Of a stretch of DNA of 6,692 bases, positions 1 to 6,692 are shown in pieces. The stretch lies in the NCBI GenBank assembly GCA_041743835.1, contig JBGTLW010000088.1, positions 1 to 6,692 of the forward strand, read 5' to 3'. The notes under the pieces are model-generated. The model was not told the DNA's origin. It ran no database searches and saw only the letters and a list, made by a program, of their open reading frames with translations. Made by a program: the position numbers and the translations under genes. Position 1 is the stretch's first letter. Every line of letters begins with the position of its first letter. The stretch is from JBGTLW01 sp041743835. GTDB lineage: Bacteria; Planctomycetota; Phycisphaerae; Phycisphaerales; Phycisphaeraceae.

Positions 1-1938
<1,938 letters not shown>

Positions 1939-1943
1939 CGATG

Positions 1944-1948
1944 CCCTC
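1944..1948 (-). promoter_or_regulatory. Shine-Dalgarno site of rpoB
   Basis: GAGGG on the minus strand lies five bases before the ATG at 1938. It supports this start over any upstream in-frame codon; the frame closes at a TAA at 1999-2001 with no ATG between. Confidence 0.6.
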
Positions 1949-2038
1949 GGTGGTGCTTCGCAAAGGGGTAGCGGGGAGGTCAGGATTTTGCGTATTGATT
2001 AGCCGGGTCCCGATCACGCCTCTTGCCGCGAACGCAGC

Positions 2039-2067
2039 ACTATAGAGCATTTATGTTGTGTTCACAA
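2039..2067 (-). promoter_or_regulatory. Sigma-70-type promoter for rpoB
   Basis: On the minus strand TTGTGA (2067-2062) is followed after exactly 17 bases by TATAGT (2044-2039). This matches the -35 consensus at 4 of 6 positions and the -10 at 5 of 6. An A/T-only tract (2077-2086) lies just upstream of the -35, where an UP element would sit. Transcription would begin near 2032, giving a leader of roughly 94 nt before rpoB. Good spacing and sequence, but not tested. Confidence 0.72.
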
Positions 2068-2068
2068 C
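2055..2068. promoter_or_regulatory. Operator-like palindrome over the rpoB -35 element
   Basis: GTTGTG-TT-CACAAC is a perfect 6+2+6 inverted repeat that contains the whole presumed -35 hexamer of rpoB. A dimeric regulator bound here would compete with RNA polymerase. No regulator can be named from the sequence. Confidence 0.4.
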
Positions 2069-2169
2069 TGGGGTGGAAAAAAATTTCTGGGGGGGTCTGC
2101 TGGCCCGCGATTTGCGTGTCCGGCGTGCCCCGCGCGCCCTCCCGAGGTGATCTGACACGCCCAAAACGC

Positions 2170-2194
2170 CCGGCCGCTACGCGGGCGCGGCCGG
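2170..2194. repeat. Perfect 8-bp inverted repeat, 9-nt loop
   Basis: CCGGCCGC (2170-2177) pairs with GCGGCCGG (2187-2194) around a 9-nt loop. No T tract follows on either strand, so it is not a classical intrinsic terminator. It could be a protein site or a chance product of GC-rich sequence. Confidence 0.4.
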
Positions 2195-2201
2195 TCCCTG
2201 G

Positions 2202-2241
2202 GGGCACGTCCGAGTACGTCCGGGCACGTCCGGGCACGTCC
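2202..2241. repeat. Tandem 10-bp repeat, four copies
   Basis: The unit GGGCACGTCC occurs at 2202, 2222 and 2232, with a two-mismatch copy GAGTACGTCC at 2212. The units abut with no spacing, so equivalent bases recur about once per helical turn. The array runs straight into a run of eleven G (2242-2252). It lies between the two divergent promoters, about 135 bp upstream of the rpoB -35 and about 100 bp upstream of the rightward one. Confidence 0.85.
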
Positions 2242-2253
2242 GGGGGGGGGGGA

Positions 2254-2274
2254 CCCGCGTACGCAGTACGCGGG
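2254..2274. repeat. Perfect 9-bp hairpin with 3-nt loop
   Basis: CCCGCGTAC (2254-2262), loop GCA, then GTACGCGGG (2266-2274). It directly follows the eleven-G run at the end of the decamer array. No T tract follows on either strand, so an operator or cruciform is as likely as an RNA structure. Confidence 0.6.
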
Positions 2275-2338
2275 CTAATGGGGGGGAGCACCCACGCAGC
2301 AGCCCGGAAGCACCCCGTAATCGCCGAAATCCGGGGGG

Positions 2339-2367
2339 TTTACGAAACGCCTCCGGCATGGTTTAAT
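2339..2367 (+). promoter_or_regulatory. Sigma-70-like promoter for the sigma factor gene
   Basis: TTTACG (2339-2344) is separated by 17 bases from TTTAAT (2362-2367), matching the -35 at 4 of 6 and the -10 at 5 of 6 positions. Transcription would start near 2374, leaving about 58 nt before the ATG at 2433. This suggests expression from the housekeeping holoenzyme; I saw no convincing GGAAC/CGTC-type ECF promoter here. Confidence 0.5.
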
Positions 2368-2432
2368 AGCGGCCTTGGGTCACCGTTGTGCACGATCCCG
2401 CCTCACCGATCCCCCTTCCGCGAGCCTCTCGG

Positions 2433-2990
2433 ATGGCTGACACGACAGTTCACCCCCGCCACCGTGACGCCATCCGGGCTGTGGTCCAGCGGTACGAGCG
2501 GCCGCTGGTAAGTTTTGCCCGGCGGTGGGTCCTCAATATCGCCACCGCGCAGGATATCGCCCAGGACACGCTGCTCCGCCTGTGCCAGCAGCCCCCCGAG
2601 AAGCTCGACGAGCTGCTGGAGGCCGACCGCTCGGCGATCGAGGGCTGGCTGTTCGTCGTGGCGCGGAACCTGGCGATCGACGTGCAACGCAAGAGCGGGC
2701 GGACCTCGCCAGCCGGGGTGATCTCGCCCGCCCTGCCCGCCGGGACACTGACGCCCGCCGCCGCGGCCGAGAAGGCCGAGCTTGCCGACCAGATCATCCA
2801 ACTGATCGCGACCCTGCCCGAGAAGCAGGCCGAAGTCATCCGGCTGCGGTTTGAGCAGGGGCTTTCGTACAAGTCCATCGCCTCGCTGACCGGGCTGACG
2901 GTGAGCTATGTCGGGTTTCTGCTCCACGAGGGGCTTAAGTCCGTGCGCGCCAAAGCAGGCGCACAGGCCCAGCCCCGCGCTTCTGCGTGA
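2433..2990 (+). CDS. Sigma-70 family RNA polymerase sigma factor, ECF-like
   Basis: A 185-residue two-domain sigma factor that would direct RNA polymerase to a special promoter set. Region sigma-2 spans about residues 15-88: AQDIAQDTLLRL (39-50) resembles region 2.2, and the segment from GWLFVVARNLAIDVQRK (71-87) resembles regions 2.3-2.4. A variable Ala/Pro linker follows (about 90-113). Region sigma-4 (about 118-173) has LPEKQAEVIRLRF and the helix-turn-helix LSYKSIASLTGLTVSYVGFL (144-163). I saw no sigma-1.1 or sigma-3 domain, as in ECF factors. I chose the ATG at 2433; an in-frame GTG at 2388 would add 15 Pro/Ser-rich residues unlike the family and would sit only about 14 nt from the predicted transcript start. 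Neither start has a clear ribosome site. Its likely partner is the VWA protein 404 bp downstream on the same strand. The ECF subgroup cannot be assigned by eye. Confidence 0.93.
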   Translation: MADTTVHPRHRDAIRAVVQRYERPLVSFARRWVLNIATAQDIAQDTLLRLCQQPPEKLDELLEADRSAIEGWLFVVARNLAIDVQRKSGRTSPAGVISPALPAGTLTPAAAAEKAELADQIIQLIATLPEKQAEVIRLRFEQGLSYKSIASLTGLTVSYVGFLLHEGLKSVRAKAGAQAQPRASA

Positions 2991-3025
2991 TTCGCGGTGG
3001 GCTCGCGGGGGAATCTTCTACTAAT

Positions 3026-3062
3026 CGATGGTGTTGTTGATGTTGATGCGGATGCACCATCG
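3026..3062. repeat. 8-bp inverted repeat downstream of the sigma gene
   Basis: CGATGGTG (3026-3033) pairs with CACCATCG (3055-3062) around a 21-nt loop rich in GTTGAT. It begins 36 bases after the sigma stop. The long loop and the lack of a directly following T tract make it a weak terminator candidate. Confidence 0.35.
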
Positions 3063-3075
3063 TCTGCGCGCTACC

Positions 3076-3150
3076 ATATTCAAATTAAACTTAAATATTG
3101 TTATAGTTTTAACTTAATTATTACTTTAGATATAACTTTATTTTTTTCTT
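3076..3150. repeat. AT-rich island with degenerate 23-bp tandem repeat
   Basis: Only 9 of 75 bases are G or C, in DNA that is otherwise strongly GC-rich. The word AACTT(A/T)A recurs at 3088, 3111 and 3134, exactly 23 bp apart. Units 3088-3110 and 3111-3133 agree at 17 of 23 positions; a third unit is more diverged and fades into a T-rich end (seven T at 3141-3147). The spacing is about two helical turns. It could be a promoter with upstream elements, a protein-binding array, bent DNA, or remnant foreign DNA. Confidence 0.7.
3079..3107 (+). promoter_or_regulatory. Candidate promoter for the VWA gene
   Basis: TTCAAA (3079-3084), a 17-base spacer and TATAGT (3102-3107) match the sigma-70 consensus at 4 of 6 and 5 of 6 positions. 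The -10 is identical to that proposed for rpoB. The start would be near 3114 and the leader about 280 nt. Because the island is so AT-rich, chance matches are easy: TTAACT (3109) with TATAAC (3131), spacer 16, is an alternative. Confidence 0.35.
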
Positions 3151-3208
3151 ATCCGCGCCGCACCACAGGCATCCGGCGCGAGCGGGCACAAGGCCCCCAA
3201 CCCCAAAG

Positions 3209-3230
3209 CCGAGGGATTGCCATCCCTCGG
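3209..3230. repeat. Perfect 9-bp hairpin with 4-nt loop
   Basis: CCGAGGGAT (3209-3217), loop TGCC, then ATCCCTCGG (3222-3230). It is compact and fully paired, so it should fold in RNA. No T tract follows on the plus strand (the next bases are TCCCCCTG), and only three T follow on the minus strand. It may be a Rho-independent-like end of the sigma transcript, a leader structure of the VWA mRNA, or a protein site. Confidence 0.6.
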
Positions 3231-3249
3231 TCCCCCTGAGCCCCTCACA

Positions 3250-3282
3250 CCCCCCCACCCCCCCTTCATAACCCCCGCCCCC
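3250..3282 (-). other. G-quadruplex motif on the minus strand
   Basis: Read on the minus strand the tracts are G5, C, G5, a 7-nt loop (TTATGAA), G7, T, G7. This fits the G3+N1-7 quadruplex rule with four clean tracts. It lies in the template strand of the VWA leader; the transcript itself would be C-rich and largely unstructured. Confidence 0.55.
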
Positions 3283-3382
3283 ACCTCCATCACCTCGTTT
3301 CCAAAAACAACCACTAAGAAACCCTCCCCGCCCACGTTTACTCCTATAGAAACACCCTCACGCGCCCACACACCACCCAAGC

Positions 3383-3386
3383 GGAG
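3383..3386 (+). promoter_or_regulatory. Shine-Dalgarno site of the VWA gene
   Basis: GGAG lies eight bases before the ATG at 3395, in a stretch where G is otherwise nearly absent, which makes it stand out and supports this start. Confidence 0.6.
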
Positions 3387-3394
3387 CCAAAACC

Positions 3395-5884
3395 ATGGCC
3401 AACCAGCCCCAGCAAGCCAATCTCGATCACGCCAAGCTCACCGCATACGCCCTCGGCGAACTTGACACCGCCGCGGCCGAGGAAGTCGAGCTCTGGCTCT
3501 CCGGCGACGATGCGGCCCGGCGATACGTCGAGCAGGTCCGCCAGGAAGCCTCCATCATCACCCGCGCCTACCGCGCCCGGGCCGCCACCCTCACCGACGA
3601 GCAGCACGACCAGCTCGAAGACGCCATCGGCGGTGTCGAGCGACCGGTCACCATCCTCGCGACCCTCGGCATCGCGGCCGGACTCGCAGCCGCGGCCTGC
3701 ATCGCGCTGTTCTTCCTCCTGCCCGGGCTCGGTACACCAGACGAACCGGAGCAGACAGTGCTGTCCGACTCGGTCGCCATGGCACCGGTTGACGGCCAAG
3801 AATCAACCGAACCCCCCCGTGAAGTCCTGGGGCTCAGGGAGTCGGGGCAATCCCCGCCCAGCCCGACAACACCTTCTGTCATGTTTTACGGCCAAGCCAG
3901 CAGCGGTACTATGAGTGGCGGCTACATGCCAGCAGAATCCACCTTAACCCGCTCAGCCCCGAATCAGACCTTCGCCCTTGATCGCGACTCAAATCTCCCC
4001 ACCAAGCCCTACACCGTCGCGTCAGGCGACACGCTGTCCTCGATAGCCGCCAACCAGTTGGGCGACGCCAACCAATGGAAACTCATCGCGGCCCTGAACC
4101 AGCAAGTCCTGCCCCAGCCGGACCAGATCAAGCCCGGCATGGACCTGCTGCTGCCGGACCTCGAGCGCTGGCAGCCCCCGGCCGACCGCGAGCGCTACGA
4201 CGACATCGTGGACAACCCCTTCCTCAAAGCCAGCGACAACCCGCTGTCCACCTTCTCCGTCGATGTGGACACCGCGAGCTATGCGAACATTCGTAGGTTT
4301 TTACTTAATGACGGCAAGCTCCCGCCCAAGGCCGCGGTACGCATCGAGGAGATGGTCAACTACTTCACCTACGATTACTCGGCCGGCATGCAACCCGCGA
4401 AAGTGATCGGGCCCGATGGCGAACCCATCGAAAACGCCGCCCCCCCCTTCGCCTCCTCCATCGAGATCGCCCCCGCGCCGTGGGCACCCGCGCACCGGCT
4501 GGTGCGCATCGGGCTCATGGGCATCGAGCCCAGCGCGGACGAGCGCCCGGCCGCGAACCTCGTGTTCCTGCTTGACGTGTCCGGCTCCATGAACAGCGAC
4601 GACAAGCTCCCGCTGCTTAAGCAGGCGTTCAAGCTGCTCACCAACGAACTCTCGGACAAGGACCGCGTGTCGATCGTCGTCTATGCGGGCGCGGCCGGGC
4701 TGGTCCTGCCCCCCACCGTGGCAAGCGACCGGCAGAAGATCCTTGACAGCCTGGACCTGCTCACAGCCGGCGGCTCCACCGCGGGCGGCGCGGGCATCAA
4801 GCTCGCGTACCAGGTCGCGGCTGAAAACTACCTCCCCGGCGGGATCAACCGCGTCATCCTTGCCAGCGACGGCGATTTCAACGTGGGCGCATCCAGCGAC
4901 GGCGAGCTGGTCGATCTCGTGGAGGCCCGCGCCAACCCCGCCCCGGATTCTGAGCACGCGGGCAAGGCGATCTCCCTCACCGTGCTGGGCTTTGGCAAGG
5001 GGAACCTCAACGACCAGATGGCTGAGAAGATTTCCAACAAGGGCAACGGCAACTACGCCTACATCGACTCGATCCGCGAGGCCCAGAAGGTGCTCGTCGA
5101 GCAGATGGGTGGCACGCTGCACACCATCGCCAAGGATGTGAAGATCCAGGTCGAGTTCAACCCAGCCGTCGTCGAGAGCTACCGGCTGATCGGCTACGAG
5201 AACCGCCTGCTCCGCAAGGAGGACTTCAACGACGACGCCGTGGATGCCGGTGACATCGGCGCGGGCCATACGGTGACCGCGCTGTATGAGGTCGTGCCCG
5301 CCGCGCTGGTGGCCGCGGCCAATGACGCAGAGGTCCTGGCGCAGATCGAAGAGCACCGCACCGCCATCGCCAACATCGAGGGGCTGATGGAGGTCGCCCG
5401 GCTGACCGCGGAGAAGCAGGCCGCGCTCGGCGCCCAGATCGCCGACCACCGCGACGCCATCCGGGAGCTGCGTGCCAAGCTGACCCCCGCGACCCCAGCC
5501 GTGGACGACCTGCGATACCAGGACAAGCCGCAGTTGACCGATGCCGCGACGGGCGGCGAGCTGATGACGCTCAAGCTGCGGTACAAGGCCCCGGACGCAC
5601 CGGCCGAGCAAGGCACCAGCACACTGCTGGAGTTCCCTGTCCGCGATGCGGGCGGGGCGTGGGACGCGGCCTCGGATGACTTCCAGTTTGCCGCGGCTGT
5701 GGCTGGCTTTGGCATGTTGCTGCGCGACTCCCCGCACCGTGGCGATGCGGATTTCGAGTCGGTCACGCAGTGGGCAAGCGCTGGCAAAGGCAACGACCCC
5801 CGCGGCTACCGGGCACAGTTCATCGAGTTGGTCGAGGCCGCAGCCGCGCTATCCACCAAGCCCGCCGCCGAGGGCGCGGAGTAA
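3395..5884 (+). CDS. Anti-sigma-like, LysM and YfbK-type VWA domain membrane protein
   Basis: An 829-residue protein, probably an anti-sigma factor with an envelope sensor arm. Residues 10-60 (LTAYALGELDTAAAEEVELW and after) resemble zinc-anti-sigma N-termini but lack the HxxxCxxC ligands. One membrane span lies at about 86-110, placing the N-terminus in the cytoplasm. A Pro/Ser/Gly linker (112-200) leads to a LysM domain (204-254; YTVASGDTLSSIA), which in the family binds peptidoglycan-type glycans. The YfbK/VWF-A N-terminal segment (272-325; NPLSTFSVDVDTASYANIRR) precedes the VWA domain (about 387-575). Its MIDAS metal site is complete: D394-x-S396-x-S398, T462 and D492. The YfbK-type C-terminal module (DUF3520-like, about 576-815) is interrupted by a charged coiled coil at about 638-698. 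Start supported by GGAG at 3383. The sigma gene upstream on the same strand is the likely partner. The domain calls are strong; the anti-sigma role is inferred. Confidence 0.93.
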   Translation: MANQPQQANLDHAKLTAYALGELDTAAAEEVELWLSGDDAARRYVEQVRQEASIITRAYRARAATLTDEQHDQLEDAIGGVERPVTILATLGIAAGLAAAACIALFFLLPGLGTPDEPEQTVLSDSVAMAPVDGQESTEPPREVLGLRESGQSPPSPTTPSVMFYGQASSGTMSGGYMPAESTLTRSAPNQTFALDRDSNLPTKPYTVASGDTLSSIAANQLGDANQWKLIAALNQQVLPQPDQIKPGMDLLLPDLERWQPPADRERYDDIVDNPFLKASDNPLSTFSVDVDTASYANIRRFLLNDGKLPPKAAVRIEEMVNYFTYDYSAGMQPAKVIGPDGEPIENAAPPFASSIEIAPAPWAPAHRLVRIGLMGIEPSADERPAANLVFLLDVSGSMNSDDKLPLLKQAFKLLTNELSDKDRVSIVVYAGAAGLVLPPTVASDRQKILDSLDLLTAGGSTAGGAGIKLAYQVAAENYLPGGINRVILASDGDFNVGASSDGELVDLVEARANPAPDSEHAGKAISLTVLGFGKGNLNDQMAEKISNKGNGNYAYIDSIREAQKVLVEQMGGTLHTIAKDVKIQVEFNPAVVESYRLIGYENRLLRKEDFNDDAVDAGDIGAGHTVTALYEVVPAALVAAANDAEVLAQIEEHRTAIANIEGLMEVARLTAEKQAALGAQIADHRDAIRELRAKLTPATPAVDDLRYQDKPQLTDAATGGELMTLKLRYKAPDAPAEQGTSTLLEFPVRDAGGAWDAASDDFQFAAAVAGFGMLLRDSPHRGDADFESVTQWASAGKGNDPRGYRAQFIELVEAAAALSTKPAAEGAE
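5300..5509 (+). other. Coiled-coil insert with internal duplication in the VWA protein
   Basis: Encodes residues of about 636-705, a highly charged helical stretch between YEVVP and DDLRYQ. From memory these two motifs lie close together in YfbK relatives. AQIEEHRTAI (649-658) and AQIADHRDAI (680-689) repeat 31 residues apart, pointing to a small internal duplication. Confidence 0.55.
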
Positions 5885-5948
5885 CACCGCAGGAGTCGCC
5901 CGGGACATTAGCGGCAAGCACACAGAGCCGACGCGTCCCCGCGGCGGT

Positions 5949-5968
5949 CCGCCTCGTGGACGAGGCGG
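5949..5968. terminator. Hairpin between convergent genes, possible bidirectional terminator
   Basis: CCGCCTCG (5949-5956), loop TGGA, then CGAGGCGG (5961-5968), a perfect 8-bp stem 65 bases after the VWA stop and 68 bases from the end of the facing SDR gene. Its place between converging genes suits a terminator, but neither strand shows a T tract, so intrinsic termination is doubtful. Confidence 0.4.
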
Positions 5969-6035
5969 CACTGACAGAACACCAGCGCTCCGTATCACCC
6001 GCGCCGAGCCGCCCGCCTGGTGAAATGGCGGCCTG

Positions 6036-6692
6036 TCAATGCGCCGCCGCGTCGCGCTCCGCCTGCCGTGCGATCGCGCGGGCCATGTCGGTGAAGATCA
6101 GCCGGTGGATGGGGTACAGCGCGTACCAATACAAGAAACCCGGCAGGCCGCGTGGCTCGAAGAAGGCGATCTGCTCCAGCTCACACCCGGCGGGTTCTTC
6201 GACGCCGGGCCTCGCTTCCCACCGCAGCCACGCTCGGCCGGGGACTTTCATCTCCGCGTGCAGCAGCAACAGCCCCCGCGAGGCATCCACAACCTCGACC
6301 CGCCAAAAGTCCATCGCCTCACCCGGCAGCAACTGCGTGGCGTGGCGACGACCGCGACGTAGGCCCGGCCCACCGACCAGCTTGTCCAGCCAACCACGCA
6401 CCCGCCACGACCAGCCCCACACCAGGTACCCCCGCTCGCCGCCCAGCGAGGTGAACGTCGCGAATAAATCCGCCTGCGTCGCGTTGCAACGCACGACCCG
6501 CCGCTCCGTGATGACCCCCTCCCAATCGGACATCTCCGGCTGACCACCGGGCGCGACACGCTTGCCCAGCGCACCGCTCCACCGCGTCTCCACACGCCCG
6601 GCCTCGATCTTGTCCAACGCGAAACGCACGGCTGCGGCGTAAGCGATCGGTTCGATCTGCGGGAAAAGTGCTCGCGCCTGCGTGGTATCGGC
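6036..6692 (-). CDS. SDR/NmrA-like oxidoreductase with C-terminal DUF2867 domain (partial)
   Basis: The frame is open from the right edge to a TGA at 6036-6038, giving the last 218 residues; the N-terminus, where the NAD(P)-binding Rossmann fold should lie, is outside the window. A GTG at 6629 could be read as a start, but the 21 codons before it stay in frame and read like family sequence (ARALFPQIEPIAYAAA), so I treat the gene as continuing. The visible part matches the DUF2867 region found at the C-terminus of YbjT-like SDR proteins: GGERGYLVW (84-92), LVGGPGLRRGRR (105-116), DFWRVE (128-133), AEMKVPGRAWLRWE (146-159) and RGLPGFLYWYALYPIHRLIF (181-200). Residues are counted from the first visible codon. 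The substrate is unknown for the family. It faces the VWA gene and shows no functional link to it. Confidence 0.88.
   Translation of the reverse strand, partial: ADTTQARALFPQIEPIAYAAAVRFALDKIEAGRVETRWSGALGKRVAPGGQPEMSDWEGVITERRVVRCNATQADLFATFTSLGGERGYLVWGWSWRVRGWLDKLVGGPGLRRGRRHATQLLPGEAMDFWRVEVVDASRGLLLLHAEMKVPGRAWLRWEARPGVEEPAGCELEQIAFFEPRGLPGFLYWYALYPIHRLIFTDMARAIARQAERDAAAH

Larger units (their letters stand above)
1939..2432. other. Divergent intergenic control region between rpoB and the sigma factor gene
   Basis: This 494-bp stretch shows no convincing gene; the open frames in it have compositions expected of chance in GC-rich DNA. It holds a leftward rpoB promoter (2039-2067) with an A/T tract behind it, a rightward promoter (2339-2367), a 10-bp tandem repeat (2202-2241), G runs of 7, 5, 11, 7 and 6 bases starting at 2089, 2200, 2242, 2280 and 2333, and perfect inverted repeats at 2055-2068, 2170-2194 and 2254-2274. 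A weaker 6-bp inverted repeat (1959-1964 with 1987-1992) sits in the presumed rpoB leader. Confidence 0.8.
2991..3394. other. Intergenic region between the sigma factor and VWA genes
   Basis: This 404-bp stretch has no convincing gene; an open frame starting near 2997 runs through the AT-rich island and has no family character. In order it holds an inverted repeat (3026-3062), an AT-rich island with a 23-bp period (3076-3150) and a promoter-like pair inside it, a perfect hairpin (3209-3230), and a C-rich leader with only 8 G in the 140 bases 3241-3380, ending in a ribosome site for the VWA gene. Confidence 0.8.

Noticed and set aside
2388..2432. GTG start adding 15 residues to the sigma factor
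   Set aside because: The extra residues are Pro/Ser-rich and not sigma-like, no ribosome site precedes the GTG, and it lies almost on the predicted transcript start. Possible but less likely than the ATG at 2433.
2023..2511. A 162-residue open frame on the plus strand
   Set aside because: It crosses the rpoB promoter, the repeats and poly-G runs and ends inside the sigma gene in another frame. Composition is that of noncoding DNA.
3141..3147. Seven-T run as the U tract of an intrinsic terminator for the sigma gene
   Set aside because: No stable GC stem directly precedes it; the nearest real hairpin ends about 80 bases upstream.
2997..3239. An 80-residue open frame behind the sigma gene
   Set aside because: It runs through the AT-rich island and a hairpin, has no recognisable start signal and abrupt changes in composition.
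2338..3353. GTTTAC...GAAAC shared upstream of the sigma gene (2338-2348) and the VWA gene (3336-3353), as a possible common ECF promoter
   Set aside because: The halves are separated by different distances, and no shared CGTC-like -10 follows at 16-17 bp. Short matches of this kind arise by chance.
4301..5737. A 478-residue open frame on the minus strand
   Set aside because: It mirrors the codon structure of the VWA gene and shows no domain; a shadow of the real gene.
6008..6032. GCCGCC / GGCGGC inverted repeat near the SDR stop
   Set aside because: A 6-bp stem with a 13-nt loop in GC-rich DNA, without a T tract; not distinguishable from chance.

Overview
The window looks like GC-rich bacterial chromosomal DNA. 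An rpoB gene, a sigma-70-family sigma factor of ECF-like layout and a membrane-anchored YfbK-type VWA protein with an anti-sigma-like N-terminus together suggest a planctomycete, possibly of the Phycisphaerae. That assignment is inference from protein style and base composition; no marker here proves it.

Layout. Positions 1-1938 (minus strand) hold the first 646 codons of rpoB, the RNA polymerase beta subunit; the gene runs off the left edge. Positions 1939-2432 are a divergent control region. It contains a good sigma-70 promoter for rpoB with a palindrome over its -35 element, a 10-bp tandem repeat with poly-G runs, two perfect hairpins, and a sigma-70-like promoter pointing right. Positions 2433-2990 (plus) encode the sigma factor. 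Positions 2991-3394 are a second noncoding stretch: a hairpin behind the sigma gene, a very AT-rich island (about 12% GC) with a 23-bp periodicity and a promoter-like pair, another perfect hairpin, and an extremely G-poor, C-rich leader. Positions 3395-5884 (plus) encode an 829-residue protein: anti-sigma-like N-terminus, one membrane span, LysM domain, VWA domain and YfbK-type C-terminal module carrying a coiled-coil insert. Positions 5885-6035 are a short convergent gap with a hairpin. Positions 6036-6692 (minus) hold the C-terminal part of an NAD(P)-binding SDR/NmrA-like protein with a DUF2867 domain; its N-terminus lies off the right edge.

How the genes may work together. The sigma factor and the VWA protein are adjacent on the same strand. 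The VWA protein starts with a cytoplasmic segment resembling zinc-less anti-sigma domains and continues, across one membrane span, into envelope-facing LysM and VWA domains. The most economical reading is a sigma/anti-sigma pair in which an envelope or peptidoglycan-linked signal controls sigma release. This is inference from domain order and adjacency. The rpoB and SDR genes look like ordinary neighbours.
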